NCBI RefSeq assembly: GCF_000828085.3
Contig: NZ_JXCA02000016.1
Span: 522,425-581,606 of the forward strand
Length of the DNA: 59,182 nucleotides
Direction of reading: 5' to 3'
Source of the DNA: Scytonema tolypothrichoides VB-61278
GTDB lineage: Bacteria; Cyanobacteriota; Cyanobacteriia; Cyanobacteriales; Nostocaceae
Part shown: one piece after another, positions 16,951-25,521 of the stretch
Layout: every line of letters begins with the position of its first letter
How positions within the stretch are numbered: position 1 is the stretch's first letter
Program-made: the position numbers and the translations under genes
The notes under the pieces: model-generated
Told to the model about the DNA's origin: nothing
What the model saw: only the letters and a program-made list of their open reading frames with translations
The model's database searches: none

Positions 16951-17811
16951 CTAACGTATTCGGTGCTCACTCACGAAAGTCAAGCTACTCCACTTCCCTT
17001 GGTCATTATACGCACGAATCATGCGCTGGCGTAAACCGGGCTGAAATAACCAGCCAACTTCCAGAAAGAAAGGGTGTCCTGGTTTTATCTGAGTTGGACA
17101 GGTGGAAGATGCGCCATCGGGTAGCAGTAAAACTTGGTAAGCCAGAGACTCGTAGTCAAAGTTCAGACGGGATCCATTACTATCAGCCGCAATTGTCATC
17201 GTACGCTGGGTTTCCTCTCCCCCCCAGGAAAAATTTTGTACACACTCATTTTGGGAAGTGCGAGTCAGCTTGAGAGTAGTGTCAGTGGTGACAGGTGGGC
17301 GCGAATCTAGATATAAAGTCACAGTAACTCCTTGCCACTCTCCAAGTAAATCTTCCAGAATCAAAGTTGGACGTTCTGGTGCGTTGGTTCCGGCTCGTTG
17401 TTCTCGAACTAACGTCAATCTGTTAAGCTTGCTATTGGAGGAATCAAACTGTTGAATCAGACGCATGCGGCGATCAGAGAAATCACCCCCAATAAAACTG
17501 AACTCAGCTCCAAAGGGAGTACGAGATCCAAAGTAAACTGGACCTTCACAAAAAGCTCCAGTTTCAAAAAATCGCGAGCCGACACTAGCCGCACTGAAGT
17601 CTAGCACTAAATCTTGCGGTTGTAGCTCGTCTGAACCGGGAGTCGGATAGTAGCGACGCAAAACCAGGTGAATGGCTTGATTGTCGTTGACTCCTTCCAG
17701 CGAAATGACGCTTTTGATATCCTCCATAAGTTCTCCCTGGGGTGAGACACGGGTGAATGATCCGTGCCACTCTCCCAGGTTTTGCAATACACAGTCCCAT
17801 TGGGATTTCAT
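16951..17811 (-). CDS. DUF3598 calycin-fold protein, CpcS/CpeS-like
   Basis: The 286-residue protein starts MKSQWDCVLQNLGEWHGSFT. This W-xxLxNLGxWxGSF pattern opens DUF3598 proteins. It contains two lipocalin-like halves: an N-terminal half with DLVLDFSAASVGSRFFE, and a second half starting LILEDLLGEWQGVTVTLY and ending in LFQPGLRQRMIRAYNDQG. The GEWxGxxxT-motif is the calycin entry strand and is also found in CpcS-type bilin lyases. Lying 60 bp upstream of the phycobiliprotein-like gene on the same strand, it is a candidate chromophore carrier or lyase. That role is inference. Confidence 0.8.
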   Translation of the reverse strand: MKSQWDCVLQNLGEWHGSFTRVSPQGELMEDIKSVISLEGVNDNQAIHLVLRRYYPTPGSDELQPQDLVLDFSAASVGSRFFETGAFCEGPVYFGSRTPFGAEFSFIGGDFSDRRMRLIQQFDSSNSKLNRLTLVREQRAGTNAPERPTLILEDLLGEWQGVTVTLYLDSRPPVTTDTTLKLTRTSQNECVQNFSWGGEETQRTMTIAADSNGSRLNFDYESLAYQVLLLPDGASSTCPTQIKPGHPFFLEVGWLFQPGLRQRMIRAYNDQGKWSSLTFVSEHRIR

Positions 17812-17975
17812 ATGAATTTCAACCTGGATTTTTTATCAGAAATTAAATCCCCAACGAAAACTGTCTTTCATTTTGCGAAAAGTTTGCGCGTCCGGGTTTC
17901 CCGGCGCAAAACTTTTCAAGACGAATTTTGAGATTGCGTCGCAACGCTTCCGCAACGCTAGGGGATTTTGAATTG

Positions 17976-18893
17976 TTAATCCCAGTCGTCTTGCTCTGAT
18001 TGTTTCTCTATTTGAGAAATCGCCAACTTGATCACTTGTTGAACCGCTGTTTCGCTTTCTTGCCCTAACGCCGCTTCCAAAGGTTCTAACACTGTACGAT
18101 CGCCAATCTTCATTAATGCCAGTGCTGCTGCTTTGCGGCTTTCCCAATCAGGATGATGCAGTAACAAAATCAGGTTGGCAACAGCTGGTCGATAGGTCAA
18201 GTTGCCCAAGACTGCTGCAGCTTCGCACCGTACACTTGTGTCTGGATCCCCCAAGGCGTTAACGAGAATATGAAATGCTTCCTCTTCGGGGTTTTCTTGG
18301 AGAATTTTGGCGATCGCCCCAATCACAGCAGCCCGAACATCAGGCGATGAGGAGTCAATTTCCTTATAAATATACTCCTTTGCCTGTGCCCCGATAAATG
18401 CCAGCGCCCATGCGGCATGACCCTTGGTATTTTCAGAGGTATTTGAATCCGCTAAAATTTCCAGCAAAGCTGGTACCGCTGCCTCACCAGTCCTCGCAAG
18501 CGCGCCTACTGATGAACCCTGGACAACTGTGTCCTCATCATTCAGGAAAGAGTTTACCAGAACCGGAACTGCTTTTGGATCGGCGATAATTGTCAAAGTT
18601 TTGGCGCTGGCGCGACGCACAACCACATTCGGGTGATGTGCCAATGCTTCCAATAAGAATGGAGTTGCCAACTCACCAATTTGACCGAGTGTTTCCGCAA
18701 CACGCATCCTTACCAAGCCCCGTGAATCTCCCAAAGACTCAATCAAATTTTTCAGGAGTTCGTGATCATTGGGATTGAAAGTGTCCAGATCCATTTGCTC
18801 CTTAACCGCTTCCAGCAAAGCATCGGTGGCATCCTGGGACGGTGGCACTAAATTACCACCCGATTTCGTTTCATAATTGAGCAAATCACTCAT
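17976..18893 (-). CDS. HEAT-repeat protein (E/F-type bilin lyase-like superfamily)
   Basis: The ATG at 18893 is preferred over the TTG six bases upstream. The protein of about 305 residues is built of eight to nine HEAT/PBS-lyase repeats of about 31 residues. Examples are VRMRVAETLGQIGE-ATPFLLEAL, VVVRRASAKTLTIIADPKAVPVLV, and VRCEAAAVLGNLTYRPAVANLI. A polar N-terminal tail of about 45 residues precedes them. This family includes phycobilin lyases (CpcE/F, CpeY/Z) and phycobilisome-disassembly factor NblB. Which of these it resembles most cannot be judged by eye. It is one of four same-strand genes that appear to form an operon ending in the phycobiliprotein-like gene. Confidence 0.85.
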   Translation of the reverse strand: MSDLLNYETKSGGNLVPPSQDATDALLEAVKEQMDLDTFNPNDHELLKNLIESLGDSRGLVRMRVAETLGQIGELATPFLLEALAHHPNVVVRRASAKTLTIIADPKAVPVLVNSFLNDEDTVVQGSSVGALARTGEAAVPALLEILADSNTSENTKGHAAWALAFIGAQAKEYIYKEIDSSSPDVRAAVIGAIAKILQENPEEEAFHILVNALGDPDTSVRCEAAAVLGNLTYRPAVANLILLLHHPDWESRKAAALALMKIGDRTVLEPLEAALGQESETAVQQVIKLAISQIEKQSEQDDWD

Positions 18894-18981
18894 TATCAAA
18901 TACCTATCAAATTCGTACTAACTCTCAAGAAACACAGTTCCTGACTGAAGTTTACGAAGTCGCTTCGCGATGCTCCAGCTC

Positions 18982-19197
18982 TTAGCCGCCCAAAGGGCGA
19001 TCGCGCAATTCTTTAAGCACAGCATCAATTTTGGCAAGTTCCGGCTCAAGATGAGCGAGTGCGGTTGCTTTCATCACTTTAGCCTTTTGCGCTGTTGCTA
19101 GAGTTTGGCTAATCAACCTTTCCCGATATTCTTCAAATTCTGCAATGACTTCGCTCAGTTCTTGTTCTGTTGGCGTGTTTTCTGAAGTTTCAGTCAT
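18982..19197 (-). CDS. Small helical protein, unknown function
   Basis: The 71-residue protein MTETSENTPTEQELSEVIAE.. continues with EFEEYRERLISQTLATAQKAK and EPELAKIDAVLKELR. It is highly charged and almost entirely helical, and probably coiled-coil. I do not recognise a named family. It is 88 bp upstream of the HEAT-repeat gene on the same strand and is the first gene of the presumed phycobiliprotein-like operon. Divergent transcription of a second HEAT gene starts about 100 bp away. Confidence 0.7.
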   Translation of the reverse strand: MTETSENTPTEQELSEVIAEFEEYRERLISQTLATAQKAKVMKATALAHLEPELAKIDAVLKELRDRPLGG

Positions 19198-19315
19198 TTT
19201 GAGCTTTTCCTAAATTTGTATTTATATAAAGTCTACGCTCGATTTTCTCAGATTACGTCACCACCAAGCAAACCTTTTTGATTACAGTGATGGTAAAGTT
19301 GTGCCATATGTTGCT

Positions 19316-19978
19316 ATGGATATTCACGAAATCAAAACTGCTTTAAATAATTCTGATTTTCAATATCGGTTAAAAGCGATCGCTGCCCTAAAAGACTATA
19401 CACCAGAGATAGCCGTTCCCCTACTCACCAGCAAACTTCGTGATTCGGAATTTTTGGTGCGATCGTTCGTTGCTATGGGACTGGGCAAGCAGCAGACTGC
19501 TGAATCCTTCGCTGCCTTGCTGGAGTTAATGAAATTTGACAATACCCCCAATGTCCGGGCAGAGGCTGCGAGTTCTCTTTCTCTGTTTGGCAGAGTCGCT
19601 GCGTCTCATCTGGTTTTTACTTTTTTTCGGGATGATCACTGGTTAGTGCGGCGCAGTATTCTGGCAGTTTTGCTTGATCTGGAGTGTCCTGAGAAATTGT
19701 TTGAAGTTTGCATCGAAGCTTTAGCAGGAGAAGATTCTAGCGTACAGGCAGATGCTATAGATGCGCTTGGTACATTTGCTCTTACAAGTCTTGAGGAACC
19801 CGCTTTGTCTCAGTTGTTGGCGCTGGTTGGTTCAGAGTCTAAACAGATTCGCATACACGTTGTTCACGCGCTGAAGCGGTTTGATCATCCGCAGGCAAAA
19901 GAAGCCCTCAAGCAACTCCGCCAAGACCCTGATCATCAAGTCGTCGCCGCTGCACTAGAAAACTTGCTTCAGCAGTAA
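19316..19978 (+). CDS. HEAT-repeat protein, divergent to the phycobiliprotein-like operon
   Basis: The protein of about 220 residues begins MDIHEIKTALNNSDFQYRLK if the ATG at 19316 is used. An in-frame GTG at 19301 would add five residues. About six HEAT repeats are visible: LKAIAALKDYTPEIAVPLLTSKL, then LVRSFVAMGLGKQQTAESF, VRAEAASSLSLFG, VQADAIDALGTFA and IRIHVVHALKRFDHPQAKEAL. The pattern is that of the PBS-lyase HEAT family. Shared intergenic space with the opposite operon (118 bp) suggests common regulation. Confidence 0.85.
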   Translation: MDIHEIKTALNNSDFQYRLKAIAALKDYTPEIAVPLLTSKLRDSEFLVRSFVAMGLGKQQTAESFAALLELMKFDNTPNVRAEAASSLSLFGRVAASHLVFTFFRDDHWLVRRSILAVLLDLECPEKLFEVCIEALAGEDSSVQADAIDALGTFALTSLEEPALSQLLALVGSESKQIRIHVVHALKRFDHPQAKEALKQLRQDPDHQVVAAALENLLQQ

Positions 19979-20269
19979 TGTCAACAAACTAGGGGCAAAA
20001 AGAATTCCTCTCCTTGGCAGACAATATCCAAGGAGGGAACGCTATCATATTAATACATAATTCTGTTGAATTTGCAAAAAAAATTCATGGAGTTCCAAAA
20101 GTCCATCAAAAAGACTTCTAGCTATTGTCAAACCGAAGAATCTAGTTTGTATGATCCTAGGACTAAAAAAGTATAAATATTGACATATTTTATTTATCTG
20201 TCTGTCAAAATCTATAAGAATAAAAACACGTAAGATGTGATTGTTTCGCCCATATTTAAGAGGTTATTT

Positions 20270-20470
20270 ATGTCTGACACTCTCCCAGGTCAAATGACGT
20301 GGAAACTCCCAGGGACGACAGATTGTGTGTTGCACCTGCGACACAGTTCATCAGAACCTTGGCGGTACTATAAGGAATTTCCAGAGTATGTTCTACCGGA
20401 TCCACCCCACTTTTCAGAAGGGTATGCCACGTTTGTTGCACTCTTGAAAAAGAAGTGGCAAACAGTTTGA
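20270..20470 (+). CDS. Small conserved-looking cyanobacterial protein, unknown function
   Basis: The ATG at 20270, with AGAGG 8 nt upstream, gives a 66-residue protein MSDTLPGQMTWKLPGTTDCV... It is rich in aromatic residues and prolines (EPWRYYKEFPEYVLPDPPHF) and has no membrane segment. A longer frame starting at 20237 lacks ribosome-binding context. No function can be proposed. Confidence 0.6.
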   Translation: MSDTLPGQMTWKLPGTTDCVLHLRHSSSEPWRYYKEFPEYVLPDPPHFSEGYATFVALLKKKWQTV

Positions 20471-20519
20471 TGTTCACAAATTTTCATAACAATACACAAG
20501 ATTGCAAAAGTGAGATTTT

Positions 20520-20582
20520 ACGAGGTTCTGTTAAGCGTTCAAGTGTTAAGAGTTCCCTGTTAAGAGTTAAGAGTTCCCGACT
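20520..20582. repeat. Imperfect short tandem repeats (GTTAAGAGTTC type)
   Basis: Units of (T)GTTAAGAGTTCCC occur several times in this 60-bp segment downstream of the small gene. They are related to the CTCTTAACAGGGAAC core of the two MITE copies in this window. No coding capacity. Confidence 0.6.
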
Positions 20583-20671
20583 TTTGCAAGAAGTTTAATG
20601 TTTATCACCTGAATCTGCAATTTAAGGTGATAAACGTAAGCTTGAATTGAAAACTCATTTGTAACAGATTC

Positions 20672-22237
20672 TTAAGGGGCATCGCCGGGAGTGTTAAGCG
20701 CAGTTCTGCCGTAGGCAATCGCCAACTGCACTGTAAAAATGGAACCCTCATTTAGCTTACTTTTGACAGAAACAGAACCACCAGAGCGAGATAGCAATAA
20801 TTGTACAATTGGTAAGCCTAAGCCAACACCAGCAGAATCTTCTGTTGTGGTTGGACGTAAGCGATAGAAACGCTCAAAAATTTTAGGAATCTCGCTATCA
20901 GCAATACCAATACCAGTATCGCGAAATTCTAATTGGACATAATCACCCTGAACACGTCCTTGTACCCAAACCTGTCCACCTTTGGAAGTGAACTTAAGGC
21001 TGTTGGAAAGCAAATTAATCACAATCTGCCTTAGTCCACCACTCACACACCAAACAGCAGGAAGTTCAGTTGGTACGGTATAAGCTACCATGATACCTTT
21101 TTCTCGGGCTAGGGGCTGGTAAATACTGACCACTCCGGGCACAACTTCCGAAAGACGTACAACCTCCAAAGGCATCCGTGGTAAATCGCGCTCTAAGTGT
21201 ACCATATCGAAAACTCCAGTAATCAGAGCATTTTGGCGATCGCACTCTTGTTTGAGCATTTGAAAATAACGTTGTCGCTGAGTGATTTTCAAATGAGAGG
21301 AATTTAAAAGACTCAAAGCTGTCTTCATGTGTGTTAGAGGTGCACGTAATTCCTGACAGACATTGCTCAAATATTCGTCTTTGAGTTGCAGGTTCTCATG
21401 GAGTTTTTGATTTTTTTGCTGCATGTTAGCAAGACGCTTTATCGTTCTTTGACGAGAAATTTCATCTTGTTGCTGAAGTTGTTTTGCCAACAGTTGACTG
21501 ATAAGTCTTGGATCTGGTGCTGAGGGACAAATAAAATCAGCAGGCATAAGTAGGGATGACTGTGGTCTGATGGAGGATTTCATAACATCCAATACTTTTT
21601 GAATGATTTCTCCCTCAAAAATCGTCACAGCAAGTAACGGTGCAGTTTTTTTTCTGTTTGCTTTAGCTAAATTGTTTTTACGTGTTCTAAATGGTCTATG
21701 AGCTAGAATCAGACAGCAATACTGCGACGACAACACCATCACAAAGTATTCTCGTTGCAACTGGCTATTTGGCATGCTGTGAACCAGGAAAGATTGGGAA
21801 GATGAGGAGGTAGGGGATGCAGTCCCGCGCCAAGAGTTGTCGCGTGTCTCCTGCACAGGGGCGCTGCTTTGGCGTGGCGTCTGTGTCAACACAGGAGAGT
21901 TTCCTCGTTGAGTGCCAGTAGCGCGCCCCTGCCGTGAGGATGGGGGAGTTTGTTCTCCCTGTACTCCTGTTTTGCTTTCCTGAATGTGCCAAGTACGAAT
22001 GACACCAGACATCGTCAGTTGTTGCTGATAACGGTGAATTTCTGAGTGCCAAATTTTTCCTGGTGGTAGCTTAACCCACAAAGTAGCTGCAATCTGTTGC
22101 TCAATGAGTAAATCAATTTGTGACTTCAATTGTGACAGCAGAGTCGCAGGACTATGAGGCAATAGTTGGGGAAGCGCTTGCATCCCTGAAGCCAACTGCT
22201 GATAAACTGACACATCCTGAGCAAAAGAAAAGTTCAT
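20672..22237 (-). CDS. DICT-domain sensor histidine kinase with degenerate H-box
   Basis: The 521-residue cytoplasmic protein has an N-terminal DICT-like sensory region (about 1-90 and 155-235). A low-complexity Ser/Pro/Thr/Gln-rich insert (about 95-150) splits it. A coiled-coil and a dimerisation region starting at about residue 285 follow. The H-box reads SNVCQELRAPLTHMKT, so Gln295 stands where the phosphorylated His is expected. The catalytic domain is intact: N-box NLLSNSLKFT, G1 DTGIGI, F-box ERFYR and GVGLGLPIV. It may bind ATP without autophosphorylating at the normal site. No response regulator lies next to it. Confidence 0.85.
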   Translation of the reverse strand: MNFSFAQDVSVYQQLASGMQALPQLLPHSPATLLSQLKSQIDLLIEQQIAATLWVKLPPGKIWHSEIHRYQQQLTMSGVIRTWHIQESKTGVQGEQTPPSSRQGRATGTQRGNSPVLTQTPRQSSAPVQETRDNSWRGTASPTSSSSQSFLVHSMPNSQLQREYFVMVLSSQYCCLILAHRPFRTRKNNLAKANRKKTAPLLAVTIFEGEIIQKVLDVMKSSIRPQSSLLMPADFICPSAPDPRLISQLLAKQLQQQDEISRQRTIKRLANMQQKNQKLHENLQLKDEYLSNVCQELRAPLTHMKTALSLLNSSHLKITQRQRYFQMLKQECDRQNALITGVFDMVHLERDLPRMPLEVVRLSEVVPGVVSIYQPLAREKGIMVAYTVPTELPAVWCVSGGLRQIVINLLSNSLKFTSKGGQVWVQGRVQGDYVQLEFRDTGIGIADSEIPKIFERFYRLRPTTTEDSAGVGLGLPIVQLLLSRSGGSVSVKSKLNEGSIFTVQLAIAYGRTALNTPGDAP

Positions 22238-22360
22238 GGGTTAGCACAACAAGGAAAAGACTGCACTAACTTCTCATCTTAATTAATAAAGTCGCTAAAA
22301 AACCTTGTCTTATGATTATTTACATAAAAAAGACACAGAGCATTAAGTATTCATGTCTAT

Positions 22361-22484
22361 ATATAGGAATCCAGTTTGATTTGGTAAAATTGTTTGCGTA
22401 GGGAGGGAACTCTTAACAGGGAACAGGAAAAAAGGCTCCTGAAGTGTACCTAGCTTCGTCAAAAATCAAATAGTAGTCGTATAT
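22361..22484. repeat. MITE-like repeat, copy 2
   Basis: It begins ATATAGGAATCCAGTTTGAT and ends ATCAAATAGTAGTCGTATAT. It shares the AACTCTTAACAGGGAACAGG core and AAGTGTAC with the copy at 8005-8133. It lies in the intergenic space between the histidine kinase and the BMP-type binding protein. Confidence 0.65.
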
Positions 22485-22562
22485 CACAGTCTTATTGGAG
22501 TTGTGAAATCAAAGCATCAGATCAGGTAATCAGGAAGGACGGAGGCAAGAGTTTTTTACCCT

Positions 22563-23702
22563 TCACGATTGTACCTTTGGAATTAACCCTTCAATTCCTT
22601 CTACATACCAATCCATCGCTAGTTGTTCCTTATCACTCAACACCTGACCCTTAGGAACTCGCAGCACACCCTTTTGGTCTTTCACTGGACCATCGAAAGG
22701 ATGTGCAACACCTGTGATAAATTCATCACGCAATGCTTGCACCAGTTGCTGAACATCTTGAGGAATGACAGGATTCAAGGGCGAAATATCTACCATTTCT
22801 TGAGCCATTCCATACCAAATTTCCTCAGCCTTCCAAGTACCATTGATAACAGCCAAGGCTTTATCTGTATAAAATTTCCCCCATTTATTCAGGGCTGATG
22901 TTAAACAAGCTGTTGCACCAAATCGACTCATATCGGTGTTATAGCCAAAAGCATAAATACCTTTTTCCTCAGCTAGTTGGATAGGGGCAGGAGAGTTGGT
23001 ATGCTGTCCTAGGACATCTGCACCCAAATTAACCAAAGCTTGGGCTGCTTCTCTTTCTTTAGCTGGATCGTACCAACTCTGCGCCCAGACTACTCTCACT
23101 TTTGCTTTAGGATTTGTTTGCCGTAGTCCTTGCGTAAACGCACCTATCCCTCGAATGACTTCAGGGATTGGGTATGAACCAACAAAACCAATCACATTCG
23201 ATTTTGTTATTTTGCCAGCAATCATCCCGGTTAAGTATCGCCCTTCTTCAAAGCGTCCCAGATAAGTGCCGACATTTGTAGCGCGTTTGTCTCCACTACA
23301 CTGCTCAAAATAAACATTGGGAAATTCTTTTGCTACTTTAAGGGTTGCATTCATGTAGCCGAAAAAAGTCGCAAAAATTAACTTATTACCTTCTAACGCC
23401 AGTTGACGAATGACTCTCTGGGCGTCTGCACCTTCGCTGACATTTTCGACAAAAGTCGTTTTCACCTTCTGCTGAAGATTTGCCTCCATTTCTCTACGAC
23501 CTAAGTCGTGGGCATAAGTCCACCCAAAATCATTTACAGGTTCAACATAGACGAATCCTACCTTAAGAGGTTCATTCGCCGCCATAGGCGAAGCAGAAAC
23601 AGAGACTTCACCCTGTCGCAGAGATTTACCGCCCCTACAGCCAGCAAACGTAAAGCCACTTCCTGCTAAAGTGGCATACTTTAGAAATTTACGACGCTGC
23701 AT
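22563..23702 (-). CDS. BMP/PnrA-family ABC transporter substrate-binding lipoprotein
   Basis: The ATG at 23702 is chosen because it opens a signal peptide, MQRRKFLKYATLAGSGFTFAGC. This has a twin-Arg-like RRKF and a lipobox FAGC. The mature part is a periplasmic BMP (basic membrane protein/PnrA) domain: VGFVYVEPVNDFGWTYAHDLGR, FGYMNATLKVAKEFPNVYFEQCSG, TGMIAGKITKSNVIGFVGSYPIPEV and GADVLGQHTNSPAPIQ. These proteins bind purine nucleosides or similar ligands for ABC importers. No permease or ATPase gene is adjacent, so the ligand and transporter are unknown. Confidence 0.9.
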   Translation of the reverse strand: MQRRKFLKYATLAGSGFTFAGCRGGKSLRQGEVSVSASPMAANEPLKVGFVYVEPVNDFGWTYAHDLGRREMEANLQQKVKTTFVENVSEGADAQRVIRQLALEGNKLIFATFFGYMNATLKVAKEFPNVYFEQCSGDKRATNVGTYLGRFEEGRYLTGMIAGKITKSNVIGFVGSYPIPEVIRGIGAFTQGLRQTNPKAKVRVVWAQSWYDPAKEREAAQALVNLGADVLGQHTNSPAPIQLAEEKGIYAFGYNTDMSRFGATACLTSALNKWGKFYTDKALAVINGTWKAEEIWYGMAQEMVDISPLNPVIPQDVQQLVQALRDEFITGVAHPFDGPVKDQKGVLRVPKGQVLSDKEQLAMDWYVEGIEGLIPKVQS

Positions 23703-24016
23703 AAATACGATATTAAGAAAGATATTAAAATATTGTATTGCGGCTCCAACCGTGTTTTCTGGTAGCAGAAATTGCCGTAATAACAATTACCCATAAACTC
23801 GTGTGAATTACCAATTTTCTCAAGTCACTGAGTAGCAAAATATGCATTTTAATCGCTTTAGAGGAACAGGGCGACGATGAGCGACTTTGGGCCATAGGGC
23901 GATCTAGGCGCGACTAGCCTGATTTTGCTGGCCAACTACTTTAGTGAGCAAGTAAGCAGTAAGATGAAGACTTAGATATTCACACAAAGTTGGGGAGGAC
24001 GTGTTTCAACACTTAA

Positions 24017-24250
24017 GCGTTTGATGGTGAAAGCTACATTTTGGTACTCCGTGTCGGAGAAGAAAACCAAGGGGTGCTAGGTCTACACAAAACGGGTATC
24101 CCTGATGAATACCAACGCAGCTTGTCTGTACGGTTTATGGGTATCAATGACAAGGCGATTATTTCCTACTTAGTGAGTGCTTACTATTCCGCAGCAATAC
24201 TCATCCCCGACGCACTCGGCATTCTTGAAGATGTCGAAATCGGGCGCTGA
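24017..24250 (+). pseudogene. Probable family-2 encapsulin shell protein, C-terminal fragment
   Basis: The open frame has no proper start. It runs [60 protein letters not shown], ending [17 protein letters not shown]-stop. The order HxxGIPxE, S-R-MGI-xKA-xSYL, YSxAxLxPDALGxLEDVE resembles the C-terminal part of SrpI-type (family 2A) encapsulins, as I recall them. A stop codon lies immediately upstream and nothing similar is found before it. The rest of the gene has been lost, and no cysteine desulfurase cargo gene is present. Confidence 0.5.
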
Positions 24251-24448
24251 GGCAGATGACTCTAGGCCAGTCGGCGCATCATGACTGACTCAGAGTTGTG
24301 AGCGCAACTCATTCTTGTGAGATAATAATTGGTTGTTAGTAAAGTTAGCCAAAAAGTTTTCTTTCCTTTATTGATGACTTGATCCACAACAGACTAAGTT
24401 GAGTATTGGTGGGACAAAATAGCTGTCACGGATCAGGATGCTGAGCAC

Positions 24449-25420
24449 ATGATTACTAAACCTAAGATTTTCATTGATGGGGAATCAGGAACCACAGGCT
24501 TACAAATTTATTCGCGCCTCAACCAACGAGATGACATTGAGTTAGTTAACATTGAACCATCTCGACGCAGGGATTCAGCTGAGCGAGCAAAATTGATTAA
24601 TGCTGTCGATGTTGCCATTCTTTGTCTACCTGATGACGCAGCCCGTGAAGCTGTTAGCTTCGTCAGCAGTACTAAGGTTAAAATCCTCGATGCTAGTACT
24701 GCCCATCGAACGGCTGAGGGTTGGGTTTATGGCTTTCCTGAACTGAGTTCGGGACAGAGAGAGAAAATTGCCAGCGCCCAGTTTGTGAGTGTTCCGGGCT
24801 GTTATCCCACAGGATTTTTAGCTTGTATCCGTCCACTCGTCGCCAAAGGACTGCTTCCCATTCACTTTCCGATTACCATTAATGCGGTATCAGGATACTC
24901 TGGTGGCGGAAAGAATCTGATCAAAGAATACCACGCTTTCCACGAAAAGCAAGCCGGAGCAACATCGCTTCATCCCTATGGCATCTACAGTACACAGTTT
25001 GGGCACAAGCACGTTAAGGAAATGCAATACTTTTCCGGATTAGCATCGCCGCCGCTGTTTGTACCAGCAGTCGGGGATTTTGAGCAGGGGATGCTAGTAC
25101 AGGTGCCCTTAGCACTGTGGACTTTGGATAATCCACCATCAGGTGAGGTTATTCATCAGGCGATCGCCGACTACTACCAAGGCGAAAAATTTGTACAACT
25201 CTCTCCATTCCAAGATTCCACTCTTCTGCGAGACGGAAAATTCCTAGACGTGATGGCAATGAATGGCACCAATATTGTTCAAATTTTCGTCTTCGCCAAT
25301 GATACAACCCACGAAGCGCTCTTAGTTGCTCGCCTCGATAACTTAGGCAAGGGCGCATCAGGAGCAGCTGTACAAAACTTAAACATCATGCTGGGCTTTC
25401 CAGAGGAGTTGGGACTGTGA
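24449..25420 (+). CDS. argC: N-acetyl-gamma-glutamyl-phosphate reductase, type 2
   Basis: The 323-residue enzyme catalyses NADPH-dependent reduction of N-acetylglutamyl-phosphate to the semialdehyde, the third step of arginine synthesis. The nucleotide-binding entry IFIDGESGTTGLQIYSRL, the active-site Cys118 in SVPGCYPTGF, SGYSGGGKNLIKEY and GHKHVKEMQ are all present. The N-terminus GExGTTG and the length of about 320 residues define the type 2 form found in many proteobacteria. Cyanobacteria usually have the longer type 1 ArgC (GxSGYTGxEL). Whether a type 1 copy exists elsewhere cannot be seen. A family-2 encapsulin remnant lies upstream. Confidence 0.9.
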   Translation: MITKPKIFIDGESGTTGLQIYSRLNQRDDIELVNIEPSRRRDSAERAKLINAVDVAILCLPDDAAREAVSFVSSTKVKILDASTAHRTAEGWVYGFPELSSGQREKIASAQFVSVPGCYPTGFLACIRPLVAKGLLPIHFPITINAVSGYSGGGKNLIKEYHAFHEKQAGATSLHPYGIYSTQFGHKHVKEMQYFSGLASPPLFVPAVGDFEQGMLVQVPLALWTLDNPPSGEVIHQAIADYYQGEKFVQLSPFQDSTLLRDGKFLDVMAMNGTNIVQIFVFANDTTHEALLVARLDNLGKGASGAAVQNLNIMLGFPEELGL

Positions 25421-25521
25421 TGCTGAACAAAGCAGCATAGGCAAGCTAGCACAGATGGATGAAAAATCTTCGTTGTGTGGCAAAAAAATAATAAATTTTT
25501 GCTACACAACAAAATTTGCTA

